Shown: piece by piece, positions 18,715-25,835 of the stretch
Layout of the letters: every line of letters starts with the position of its first letter
Numbering within the stretch: the stretch's first letter is position 1
Assembly: GCA_965652145.1 (NCBI GenBank)
Contig: CBFGTV010000040.1
Span: 1 to 30,867 of the forward strand
Reading direction: 5' to 3'
From: CBFGTV01 sp965652145
GTDB taxonomy: Bacteria > Bacillota > Clostridia > Peptostreptococcales > Natronincolaceae
Length of the DNA: 30,867 nt
Notes under the pieces: model-generated
Seen by the model: the letters and a program-made list of their open reading frames with translations, nothing else
What the model was told of the DNA's origin: nothing
Database searches by the model: none
Position numbers and translations under genes: made by a program

Positions 18715-19233
18715 TTGAGTGAATTACTTTGGGAGACCTTCGGTATCCTATTTATATTTTCCGTAGGCACATTACTTCATTTCACCTATGATGCCCTTGG
18801 AAAGTGGAAGCCTGTGGGGTTGATTGCTCCAGTCAATGAAAGTGTATGGGAACATTTAAAAATGGGTTTTTGGCCCACCCTAATCTATGGAATAATAGAG
18901 TTTTTTTATTTGCCCTATTCCATCCACCATATGGCCTTGGCAAAGGCTTCTGCTATTCTGATGATTTTAGGCTGTTTAATTCTATTTCATTACGGCTACA
19001 AATTCTTTTTAAAGAGACATGTGGTATTGTTGGACATCCTGTTTTTTTTACTGGCTATTACCCTCGGGCAAGGGGGCAGCTGGTATGTATTAAGCCATGC
19101 TCACTTTTCACAAACCCTTTACCTAATGGCCTGGTGGATACTATTAATAACAACAGCATCCTTCCTTTATTTTACTTTTCATCCACCTAAATTCAAGCTT
19201 TTTAAGGATTCAAAGGGTAACCACGGTATATAG
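18715..19233 (+). CDS. DUF6512 family membrane protein
   Basis: A 172-residue protein with about five membrane helices. The conserved N-terminal part, with HFTYDALGKW and PVNESVWEHLKM, matches the DUF6512 family of small Firmicutes membrane proteins, whose function is unknown. The start is TTG at 18715 with AGGAG (18701-18705) nine bases upstream. It is divergent from padR, sharing an intergenic region of about 155 bases, so the PadR operator could also influence it. It ends in a hairpin shared with the convergent gene at 19255. Confidence 0.78.
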   Translation: MSELLWETFGILFIFSVGTLLHFTYDALGKWKPVGLIAPVNESVWEHLKMGFWPTLIYGIIEFFYLPYSIHHMALAKASAILMILGCLILFHYGYKFFLKRHVVLLDILFFLLAITLGQGGSWYVLSHAHFSQTLYLMAWWILLITTASFLYFTFHPPKFKLFKDSKGNHGI

Positions 19234-19256
19234 GGACGGCCTATGGGGCCGCCCCT
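19232..19256. terminator. Hairpin shared by two convergent genes
   Basis: Arms of 10 bases (19232-19241 and 19247-19256), one mismatch, 5-base loop, very GC-rich for this window. It overlaps the stop codons of both flanking genes. The T-run is poor on both strands, so efficiency is uncertain. Confidence 0.6.
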
Positions 19257-19767
19257 ATTGCAATGGCTTCCAATTTATTTTTTTCTGGCTTTTTTTCCAG
19301 TGAAAATATAATAAAGCACTATAGGATGTACATAGAACAAAATAGTTAATTAACATGATTAAAGGATGGGACCAATTGACTCCATTAAAATGTATATCAC
19401 TTAAGGGATAAAGAAATTTAGTGGGAAAGTAATCGGCTGAATGGGTAGGAATATCATAGGCTATGTGCAGGGGCCAAGCTAAAAATCCAAAGGCCAGCTC
19501 CTTACCCCAAATCAATCTGATTATAATTAGTAAAGTGCCTGCCACCACAAAGCTATGACTCATATTATACAGAAAGTAGACCCACTGGGGTATCACTGTC
19601 AAGGTTCCACCTCGTAAATTAACCCATCCACTGATTAATCCGATTACTGTGTAGGGCAAAAGGGGAATTAAATCTGGCAGTAGACCAAAAACAAAGGCAA
19701 ATCGATAGTATTTTTTTCTTCTGCCGAAGAACAACCCTCCCCAAAGTCCATGGGAAAAGACATCCAT
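19255..19767 (-). CDS. YdjM-like membrane-bound metal-dependent hydrolase family protein
   Basis: A 170-residue protein with about four hydrophobic segments. It begins MDVFSHGLWG and has GLLPDLIPL in the first third, MSHSFV in the middle and WPLHIAYDIPTHS after it. Regularly placed His and Asp residues (SHG, PD, SHS, LHIAYD, THS) match the pattern of the YdjM/DUF457 family of predicted membrane metal-dependent hydrolases, whose substrate is unknown. The ATG at 19767 has GGAGGA seven bases upstream and is preferred to the open ATG-type start at 19809. An inverted repeat lies just upstream. Confidence 0.65.
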   Translation of the reverse strand: MDVFSHGLWGGLFFGRRKKYYRFAFVFGLLPDLIPLLPYTVIGLISGWVNLRGGTLTVIPQWVYFLYNMSHSFVVAGTLLIIIRLIWGKELAFGFLAWPLHIAYDIPTHSADYFPTKFLYPLSDIHFNGVNWSHPLIMLINYFVLCTSYSALLYFHWKKSQKKINWKPLQ

Positions 19768-19789
19768 AACTGATTCCTCCATTTTAATT

Positions 19790-19816
19790 TGCTTATTACA
19801 AATTAGCAAATAAGCA
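19790..19816. repeat. Inverted repeat upstream of the YdjM-like gene
   Basis: Arms TGCTTATT (19790-19797) and AATAAGCA (19809-19816) with an 11-base spacer, about 23 bases before the start codon. It could be an operator or a leader hairpin; its role is unknown. Confidence 0.5.
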
Positions 19817-19923
19817 TTTAATTTTCTTCTGACAAAGCTAGTTTCACCATTGTCAAAAAAACAATCCGTAATGAATGTCTTTATTGAGGTGTTAAATTTT
19901 CCCTAATCATTCTATATTAAGCG

Positions 19924-20292
19924 CTATCTCTCCTCCAGCAATACTTTCCAAGCATCTGGTTTAAAGCCTGTTAAAACAACCCCTTCGCCAATGATCAGGG
20001 GACGTTTCACCAGCATGCCATTGGTTGCTAAAAGCTCAATTTGTTCATCTTCTGACATTGAGCCCAGTCTTTCCTTTAAATTTAGCTCTTTATACATCAA
20101 TCCACTGGTGTTAAAAAAACGCTTAAGTGGTAAGCCGCTGTCCTTTATCCATATTTTAAGCTCATCTGCCGTTGGATTTGCTTCAACTATGTGTCTTTCA
20201 GTATAGCTGACATTATTTTCATCAAGCCACTTCTTTGCCCTTTGGCAGGTACTGCATTTGGGATAAGCTAAAAAAAGATATTTCACTACCAT
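19924..20292 (-). CDS. ArsC/Spx family thioredoxin-fold protein
   Basis: A 122-residue protein of the ArsC/YffB/Spx family. It begins with a beta strand leading into PKCSTCQRAKKWL, a CxxC pair near residue 12, and ends with the typical VKRPLIIGEGVVLTGFKPDAW segment. Proteins of this subgroup, such as B. subtilis YusI, are annotated arsenate reductase family, but most lack a proven arsenate activity. Spx itself usually shows an RNA polymerase-binding motif, which I do not recognise here. Translation could start at ATG 20292 (AGGAG four bases upstream), at the GTG before it or at the GTG three codons later. The neighbouring genes give no arsenic context. Confidence 0.85.
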   Translation of the reverse strand: MVVKYLFLAYPKCSTCQRAKKWLDENNVSYTERHIVEANPTADELKIWIKDSGLPLKRFFNTSGLMYKELNLKERLGSMSEDEQIELLATNGMLVKRPLIIGEGVVLTGFKPDAWKVLLEER

Positions 20293-20361
20293 CACACTCC
20301 TTTTCCTTTGTTAAAAATGTCATCGCATACATTATTATTATGGCAATGCCCTTCCCATATG

Positions 20362-21174
20362 TCAATGCAGGGTTATTGATGAATTATTTAAGGTCATAGG
20401 CTGGTTTCTTTTTACGATAGGGTTTAGCATCAGTACAATAACAGCCATACAAAGCACCGTGGTGATCATGACTCCGGGATACTGCTGGGGACCTTCCTGT
20501 ATTCTTTTAATTAAAATACCCAGATAGGCCCATAATATTACCAAAGCATAGGCAGTATCCCTTCTCCTACGTAATACGGCAATGGTGACAAGGGCTACCA
20601 AAATGATCACAATGATGGCCCACAGGACCGGTGGTAGCCCCCAACCTTTCCAGTTTATTGATACCAGCCAGGCGGCTCCATTGACTATAATAGTAATTGT
20701 TGCCAGACCTAAATATACCTGGAATGGTAAATGAACAAACCTTTTTTCATTTTTTCCTACAGGCTTTTTATTGATTTGCAGTCTTAAGTAGATTCCAGTT
20801 AATGTAAGCAATAATAAGACCATAATCATGAGAGATAGTCCAATTCTTTGGTAATGCCAGGCCACCAGATAGGCACTATTCATTAACGAAGATATTACAA
20901 ATAACCATCCAACCTGATAAAGGAAGGTATAATCACTTTTCCTCCTTTGAAACAGGCCCTTGCTTTGATAAATAACGAAGGCTCCCAATAGCAAATAGAT
21001 AATCCCCCATGTTTTGAAGGTAATACTGGCCGGTATGAGTATGCTGGGATACATAGCAGCAATTTCGTCGGTGGTATAACCCCCAAGGGGAATTCCCTCT
21101 GCTAAATAATATACAGTAATCATGAATAAGTAGACTAGTATATTGGTCAATTGAAGCAGCTTTCTGACAGACAT
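20362..21174 (-). CDS. TspO/MBR-like polytopic membrane protein
   Basis: A 270-residue protein with about eight hydrophobic helices. The N-terminal half, with ILIPASITFKTWGIIYLLL near residues 45-65 and a Trp-containing NSAYLVAWHY later, fits the extended group of tryptophan-rich sensory (TspO/MBR-related) membrane proteins found in Firmicutes. No specific ligand can be inferred. The ATG at 21174 has AAGGAG about nine bases upstream. It is divergent from larC with a 277-base intergenic region, and about 70 bases upstream of the ArsC-like gene on the same strand. Confidence 0.65.
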   Translation of the reverse strand: MSVRKLLQLTNILVYLFMITVYYLAEGIPLGGYTTDEIAAMYPSILIPASITFKTWGIIYLLLGAFVIYQSKGLFQRRKSDYTFLYQVGWLFVISSLMNSAYLVAWHYQRIGLSLMIMVLLLLTLTGIYLRLQINKKPVGKNEKRFVHLPFQVYLGLATITIIVNGAAWLVSINWKGWGLPPVLWAIIVIILVALVTIAVLRRRRDTAYALVILWAYLGILIKRIQEGPQQYPGVMITTVLCMAVIVLMLNPIVKRNQPMTLNNSSITLH

Positions 21175-21386
21175 TTTCCCTCACTCCTTATCCTCTAAAT
21201 TTTCCCATCGGTACCTTCTTTTTCACAACATGTCCTTTATAAAATATATATTAATACAAGCCCCAGAACATGTTAAAAAATAGAGGGATTAACTTACCCC
21301 AACTCGTATTTTCTAAAGGCCGTGAGGCAATAAATTAACGGCATCAGAAGGATTATTAAAAACTTTGACGAATAGTGTTGTATAGA

Positions 21387-21439
21387 AAGCAGAAGTGCTT
21401 ATTTTTTTCCTAGGAAGTTCGGGGACTACCCCTTTTTTT
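21387..21439 (+). promoter_or_regulatory. Two tandem hairpin/T-run elements in the larC leader
   Basis: First element: AAGCA (21387-21391), GAAG loop and TGCTT (21396-21400), followed by A and seven T. Second: GGGG (21421-21424), ACTA loop and CCCC (21429-21432), followed by seven T. They are short stems, but each has the layout of an intrinsic terminator, and both lie immediately before the larC ribosome binding site at 21440-21446. Between them lies the perfect palindrome TTCCTAGGAA (21407-21416). This could be a transcription attenuation region; no known riboswitch was recognised. Confidence 0.4.
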
Positions 21440-21451
21440 GGAGGTGTTTTT

Positions 21452-22684
21452 TTGAAAATATTATACTTTGATTGTTTTTCTGGAATCAGCGGTGATATGT
21501 TTTTAGGCGCCATGCTGGATATTGGTGTACCCGAGGAGACCCTGAGACAGGGCTTAGATAAGCTACAGCTCCCCGGCTATTCCCTTGAAGTCTTTACAGA
21601 CCAGCGAAGGGGAATTACAGGTACTCGAGTTAATGTACAGCTTCTTCATGACCATTCCCATGGACATCATCATAAGGATGATCACCATGATCATGTACAT
21701 CACCATCAGCATAGGAACCTGTATGATATCAAGAAAATAATTAATCAGAGCCAACTGAGTCAGGCTGTTAAAGAGATGAGTATAACCATCTTTACTCATA
21801 TTGCTGAGGCTGAAGCCAAAATCCATGGCAAATCACTGGAAGAGGTTCATTTCCACGAGGTAGGGGCCATTGATTCCATCGTAGACATCGTGGGTGCTGC
21901 CATTTGTATTCATGCCTTACCGGTTGACAAAATCCTTTTTTCAACCGTAGCAGTGGGCAGTGGCTTCGTCAACTGCGCCCATGGCAGATTTCCAGTTCCT
22001 GCCCCCGCCACGGCGGAGCTTTTAAGGGGGATTAAAATTACCTCCGGGGAAGTGGAAAAGGAGCTGACCACGCCAACCGGTGCCGCCATCGTTAAGGCCC
22101 TGGCCGATGAAATTATTGATCACAAGGATTTTACTATTGAAAGAATTGGCTATGGTATTGGCGAAAGAGATAACCCCGTACCCAATGTGCTTCGGGTTTA
22201 TCTGGGAGAAATAGATTATTCTAACGATGAACCGGTTAAGGAGGTTCCTTTAAATAAAGTAATCGAATGCAACATAGACGACAGCAATCCTGAAATTTAT
22301 CCCTATGTTATGGAAAGACTACTGGAAGCCGGAGCCATGGATGCTTGGCTTACGCCCATTGTTATGAAAAAGGGCCGATCAGCTACCACCTTAACGGTTT
22401 TATGTGATAGGAATCACCTGGATACCATGGTGGACATCATATTTGAAGAAACCACCACCATTGGTGTCAGAACCTATGACGTAAGCAAGGTAATGATGGA
22501 CAGAAGAATTGTTACCCTGGAAACTCCCTACGGCCCCGTCAGCTATAAATCCGTTTTTCATAACGGCAGGGAGATTAAGTTCAAGCCTGAATTTGAAGAT
22601 TGTAAAAGAATTGCCCTTGATTACAAGCTCCCCATTAATCAGGTGTATGAAACCTTAAGGGACATTTATCGTAAAAGAACCTAA
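21452..22684 (+). CDS. larC: LarC nickel-pincer cofactor biosynthesis protein (nickel insertase)
   Basis: A 410-residue LarC. It opens with MKILYFDCFSGISGDMFLGAM, the family signature, and carries the HFHEVGAIDSIVDIVGA and TPTGAAIVKAL motifs. LarC inserts nickel into pyridinium-3,5-bisthiocarboxylic acid mononucleotide, using CTP, to give the cofactor of LarA-type racemases. Residues 66-87 are a histidine-rich loop with 13 His, a likely nickel store. In Lactobacillus plantarum larC is split and joined by ribosomal frameshifting; here one continuous frame encodes the whole protein. The start is TTG at 21452, five bases after GGAGGTG. An upstream ATG at 21395 is open but lies inside the leader hairpins and adds no conserved residues. 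larB follows 45 bases later. Confidence 0.93.
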   Translation: MKILYFDCFSGISGDMFLGAMLDIGVPEETLRQGLDKLQLPGYSLEVFTDQRRGITGTRVNVQLLHDHSHGHHHKDDHHDHVHHHQHRNLYDIKKIINQSQLSQAVKEMSITIFTHIAEAEAKIHGKSLEEVHFHEVGAIDSIVDIVGAAICIHALPVDKILFSTVAVGSGFVNCAHGRFPVPAPATAELLRGIKITSGEVEKELTTPTGAAIVKALADEIIDHKDFTIERIGYGIGERDNPVPNVLRVYLGEIDYSNDEPVKEVPLNKVIECNIDDSNPEIYPYVMERLLEAGAMDAWLTPIVMKKGRSATTLTVLCDRNHLDTMVDIIFEETTTIGVRTYDVSKVMMDRRIVTLETPYGPVSYKSVFHNGREIKFKPEFEDCKRIALDYKLPINQVYETLRDIYRKRT

Positions 22685-22729
22685 TGCTGTATTCCGAAAA
22701 TATAAGAGATAATTAACGAGGTGATTTGA

Positions 22730-23476
22730 TTGAACAATGAAGAATTACAGTCTCTTTTAGAGGGAGTACAATCAAAGACAGTTTCCATAGAAGCTGCGCT
22801 ACAAGCTTTGAAGCAGTTACCCTATCAGGATTTAGGATTTGCCAAGGTTGACCACCACCGTGAATTAAGGCAGGGTTATCCAGAGGTGATTTATTGCGCA
22901 GGTAAAACCCCGCAGCAGGTTAAGGAAATTATGGAATTAATGCTGAAACGAGGCAATAATATATTAGGAACAAGGGCCACCGAGGAAATGTACAAGGAAG
23001 TGCTGGATCTAACAGATCAATTTGTCTTTCATCCGTTAGCCCGTACAATTACATTAAAACAAAAACCTACCTCCCTAACCGACTCATACATTGCTGTGGT
23101 AACTGGCGGTACATCGGATATACCAGTAGCTGAAGAAGCTGCTATTACCGCTGAAATCTTTGGGAATCAAGTAAAGAGAATTTATGATGTCGGTGTAGCG
23201 GGGATTCATCGTCTCTTTGCCCACCTGGAGGATATTCGTGGTGCAAGGGTTATTGTAGCCGTAGCCGGCATGGAGGGAGCCCTGGCCAGCGTTGTTGGGG
23301 GACTGGTGGATAAGCCGGTCATTGCAGTACCCACCAGTGTTGGCTATGGTGCCAACTTCGGCGGGTTAGCTGCCCTTCTTTCCATGCTGAATAGCTGTGC
23401 CAGCGGGACTGCTGTGGTAAATATCGACAATGGCTTTGGCGCCGGCTATATGGCCAGTATGATTAATCGTTTATAG
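22730..23476 (+). CDS. larB: LarB nickel-pincer cofactor biosynthesis protein
   Basis: A 248-residue LarB, related to the carboxylase PurE. The C-terminal half has TGGTSDIPVAEEA, DVGVAGIHRL and VAGMEGALASVVGGLVDKPVIAVPTSVGYG in the expected order. LarB carboxylates and hydrolyses nicotinic acid adenine dinucleotide to give the dicarboxylated mononucleotide used by LarE. The key Cys223 (NSCASG) is present, matching the catalytic cysteine described for the Lactobacillus enzyme. The start is TTG at 22730, with GAGGTGA (22718-22724) five bases before. It is co-transcribed with larC and followed by a strong terminator. No LarE gene is in the window. Confidence 0.94.
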   Translation: MNNEELQSLLEGVQSKTVSIEAALQALKQLPYQDLGFAKVDHHRELRQGYPEVIYCAGKTPQQVKEIMELMLKRGNNILGTRATEEMYKEVLDLTDQFVFHPLARTITLKQKPTSLTDSYIAVVTGGTSDIPVAEEAAITAEIFGNQVKRIYDVGVAGIHRLFAHLEDIRGARVIVAVAGMEGALASVVGGLVDKPVIAVPTSVGYGANFGGLAALLSMLNSCASGTAVVNIDNGFGAGYMASMINRL

Positions 23477-23495
23477 TATCGAATTCTAATTAATG

Positions 23496-23524
23496 AATAC
23501 ATTCCTTCGGGAATGTATTTTTTT
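23496..23524 (+). terminator. Strong terminator of larC-larB
   Basis: A perfect 10-bp stem (23496-23505 with 23510-23519) closed by a stable TTCG tetraloop and followed by a run of seven T. Confidence 0.95.
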
Positions 23525-23583
23525 ATGAAAAGGTTTGCATACATTATATGATTCAGAATATTTTATTTTTTTAGAAAATTGTA

Positions 23584-23612
23584 TTGACACCCCTTCTCCC
23601 TCCTGATAAAAT
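23584..23612 (+). promoter_or_regulatory. Near-consensus sigma-A promoter
   Basis: A perfect -35 TTGACA (23584-23589), a 17-base spacer and -10 TAAAAT (23607-23612). It is the best promoter in the window and starts transcription near 23619, about 150 bases before the 55-residue gene. Confidence 0.85.
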
Positions 23613-23771
23613 AGTGATTAATTTAAAAAACCATTAATGATGGCAATGGCAAATTTTCAGGGTTTTCTTGTTCATAAAACTAATTTCAAGGGCATTTAAA
23701 TTCCTGTTGTGTCCATCAAGGTTTTTTCATTGTAAGGGGTCTAACAATCACATTTTAAGGAGGGTTTATCA
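23613..23771 (+). other. 150-base leader of the 55-residue gene
   Basis: The untranslated region between the promoter and the ATG. It ends with AAGGAGG about eight bases before the start. Only short, weak inverted repeats were found (for example CCAT-N5-ATGG near 23631), and no known riboswitch or T-box was recognised. Its length is unusual for such a small gene. Confidence 0.5.
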
Positions 23772-23939
23772 ATGAAGCAGGGCGATTTGGGAAAACAGCA
23801 GGATAAGCAAGAGAAAGGAAAGGCTCCGGAACAGGCCCTTTCTTTCTTAAATAACAATGAGGAATTTGGAATTTATTTAGTACATCATACCAGAATTAAT
23901 TTTTGGGGTGCTGGAGCTGAAAATGAAGACTATTTTTAG
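23772..23939 (+). CDS. Small protein of 55 residues, function unknown
   Basis: A short gene too small for standard ORF filters but with complete expression signals: a near-consensus promoter at 23584-23612, AAGGAGG eight bases before the ATG, and a terminator ten bases after the stop. The protein starts with a charged, Lys/Gln-rich part (residues 1-20) and continues with a more hydrophobic and aromatic part that contains EFGIYLVHHTRINFWGAG and ends in an acidic DYF tail. There is no cysteine, no membrane helix and no signal peptide. I do not recognise the family. A cytosolic peptide, a ribosomally made peptide precursor or a stress/sporulation protein are all possible. Confidence 0.72.
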   Translation: MKQGDLGKQQDKQEKGKAPEQALSFLNNNEEFGIYLVHHTRINFWGAGAENEDYF

Positions 23940-23948
23940 TAAAGATTA

Positions 23949-23980
23949 AACGTGCTGACTCTTGTATAAGCCAGCACGTT
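23949..23980. terminator. Bidirectional terminator between the 55-residue gene and the NlpC/P60 gene
   Basis: A 9-bp stem (23949-23957 with 23972-23980), extendable past one mismatch, is flanked by A/T-rich tracts on both strands. It lies between two convergent stop codons. Confidence 0.8.
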
Positions 23981-24406
23981 TTAAATTAATCGAATTGCTC
24001 CTCTAAATTTACGCCAATGTCGATTAAGGGAATCCACTGAAAATCCCCTCATGGAAGACATATGGGCAAATTCCCTTTCATTAATCATAATTCCGGTATG
24101 GGTAATAATATTTTTCCTTACTGAGAAATAGACCAGATCCAGGGCTTGAAGGGATTCCATGGGAATCTCATGCCCCCCTAATGCCTTTATGCCCCTAATG
24201 TACCTTTCAGGGTCTTCATAGTACCACTCTTCTTCAATAGGTGAACCATCTCCATCGGGAATATAGATACCGAATTCCTGATAAAAAAGCACCATGAAGC
24301 CCAGGCAATCCAAGCCTGTATGAATACTTCTTCCATTGTGAACAAATGGTACATCCTTAAATTGCTCTAGCATCTTTTTGATTTTATTTTCCAGTTGTGA
24401 TTGCAC
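23981..24406 (-). CDS. NlpC/P60-type cysteine peptidase-like protein
   Basis: A 141-residue protein consisting of little more than one NlpC/P60-like domain. The likely catalytic cysteine is in GLDCLGFM near residue 34, the histidine in ITHTGIMI near 102, and a further His in FAHMSS. Family members cut peptide stems of peptidoglycan or act on other amide bonds. It has no signal peptide or cell-wall-binding domain, so its place outside the cell is unproven. The start is GTG at 24406, with AGGAGG seven bases upstream. It converges on the 55-residue gene and shares a terminator with it. Confidence 0.75.
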   Translation of the reverse strand: MQSQLENKIKKMLEQFKDVPFVHNGRSIHTGLDCLGFMVLFYQEFGIYIPDGDGSPIEEEWYYEDPERYIRGIKALGGHEIPMESLQALDLVYFSVRKNIITHTGIMINEREFAHMSSMRGFSVDSLNRHWRKFRGAIRLI

Positions 24407-24502
24407 CTCTAGGCCTCCTTTGTAAGCACTCTTTATATCATATGGATCAAAGCCTATGGGTGTGCAAAAACATTAGTAGCAGGCAATTTAAATTATTTCA
24501 TA

Positions 24503-24529
24503 TAAAAGACGCAGCCCCAATGGGCTGCG
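24503..24529 (-). terminator. Terminator of the uronate operon
   Basis: A perfect 8-bp GC-rich stem (24522-24529 with 24510-24517, 4-base loop) followed by a T-run on the minus strand, downstream of the uronate isomerase gene. Confidence 0.9.
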
Positions 24530-24566
24530 CCGATTCAATCATATTTTAAGCTGTTTTCCTCTACAA

Positions 24567-25811
24567 TCAATTATTCTTCAAAAAATTCCAGAAGTTATTA
24601 CTGAATATGGCTTCAACATCCCGCTTTATTTCCTCAGGGCTTACAGTCCAGCCAGCATCAAGTATGTCACTGTATTTATCTACTAATACTTTACTAATAA
24701 TCTTCCTTGAGTGAACCCATTTGTAAATTAATTGATCCAGCACCCTGGCATCGGAATGCTGTGGAATGAAGGATAATCCCAGGGTTTCCATTCTGATTCG
24801 GGTCATTTCTTCAATAATAACAGGATTATTTAAGAACCACCAGCATCCAAATACCATCAGGTTTCTAAATTTCCTTGCAGTGATTGCAAGCTCATGCTGA
24901 TTTTCTTTGGATAGCATCGTTACTAGAAATTTATTTTCCGGATAGGTATTGCAAAGATATTCCAGGGTTCTAATATTTCCTTTACCCAGAGAGTCTCCCG
25001 CCAGACCCAAATCATAATTCACCAGCTTATTAACGCCAATCATCATGGCAAAGGGAATATTCAGTTCCTTCGTCACAGGAATAATACATTGTTCAACAAT
25101 CTTTGAACGATTGGAGTCCTCCGGTACCGTAAAACTTGGGGGTAGAGAGGCGGCCATATACAACGCCTTTGTTTTACCTGCCCAATCCCTTAAAAATCTC
25201 TTTATTTCTTCAATTGTACCGGCACTTAATGACTTGCCTACGTGATAGCCCCAGTCAATCAGTTGTTGATAAACCTGTTCATATTGGTTTAAAAGAGCAT
25301 CGATTCTCAGTGCTGCCTTGAATCTTGGATCATTATTGCCTACGGTGTCCCAAACTGGCTTTTCAAGGGGATCAAAGGGATCGTTGGTCATAACCACCTC
25401 TTTTACACCTGCCAATTGAAATACCTTATCGATATATTCCTCTGTGGTTAAACTGTCAAAATATTTTCGATAGCTTTCCAAATCCCTTGAAGCGACATCC
25501 AGGCCTAATTCCGATAAAATTGTCAGTACCCCTCTTTGGGCTTCACTAACGGGGCTGTGTTGAATAAAGAGGGTTTCCCAGATTAAATCTGCCTGTTGTC
25601 GCTTAGAAAGCTTAAAGAATTCCTCATAGGCCATGGTGCTGTACCTAAAAAATTCGGCTACGAGGTAATGGTAGGTTAATAGCTCGTCGATTCCCCATAG
25701 CAAAAGCTCGTTAAAATCCTTTGAATAAATATGGGTATGGATATCTGTTACCTGTACCCTTTGTACCTGTTCTTCAATGGTTTCCTTTAATTGATCGTAG
25801 CTAGTAATCAT
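24567..25811 (-). CDS. Uronate isomerase, Bh0493-like D-galacturonate isomerase
   Basis: A 414-residue amidohydrolase-superfamily protein. The metal-binding HTH lies at residues 25-27 (DIHTHIY). LLWGIDELLTYHYLVAEFFR, FLVTMLSKENQHEL, MVFGCWWFLNNP and LSFIPQHSDARVL match what I recall of Bh0493 from Bacillus halodurans, shown to isomerise D-galacturonate to D-tagaturonate. It is shorter and distinct from E. coli UxaC (about 470 residues). The operon context, with tagaturonate reductase and altronate dehydratase upstream, supports galacturonate as the substrate. The ATG at 25811 follows AAGGAGGAG. It lies 24 bases after the dehydratase stop and closes the operon. It might also accept glucuronate. 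Confidence 0.92.
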   Translation of the reverse strand: MITSYDQLKETIEEQVQRVQVTDIHTHIYSKDFNELLLWGIDELLTYHYLVAEFFRYSTMAYEEFFKLSKRQQADLIWETLFIQHSPVSEAQRGVLTILSELGLDVASRDLESYRKYFDSLTTEEYIDKVFQLAGVKEVVMTNDPFDPLEKPVWDTVGNNDPRFKAALRIDALLNQYEQVYQQLIDWGYHVGKSLSAGTIEEIKRFLRDWAGKTKALYMAASLPPSFTVPEDSNRSKIVEQCIIPVTKELNIPFAMMIGVNKLVNYDLGLAGDSLGKGNIRTLEYLCNTYPENKFLVTMLSKENQHELAITARKFRNLMVFGCWWFLNNPVIIEEMTRIRMETLGLSFIPQHSDARVLDQLIYKWVHSRKIISKVLVDKYSDILDAGWTVSPEEIKRDVEAIFSNNFWNFLKNN

Positions 25812-25835
25812 TGTTCTCCTCCTTAAAATGTTATT

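Noticed and set aside
21395..21451. Upstream ATG extension of larC
   Set aside because: The extra 19 residues would be translated from leader hairpins; the conserved family N-terminus begins at the TTG at 21452, which has a good ribosome binding site.
23613..23771. Possible riboswitch in the leader of the 55-residue gene
   Set aside because: No consensus of a known class was recognised and only weak stems were seen; retained as an unexplained leader only.
24460..24469. GTGTGCAAAA, a half match to the uronate operator, before the NlpC/P60 gene
   Set aside because: Only one half of the dyad is present; the other half does not match, so it is likely chance.
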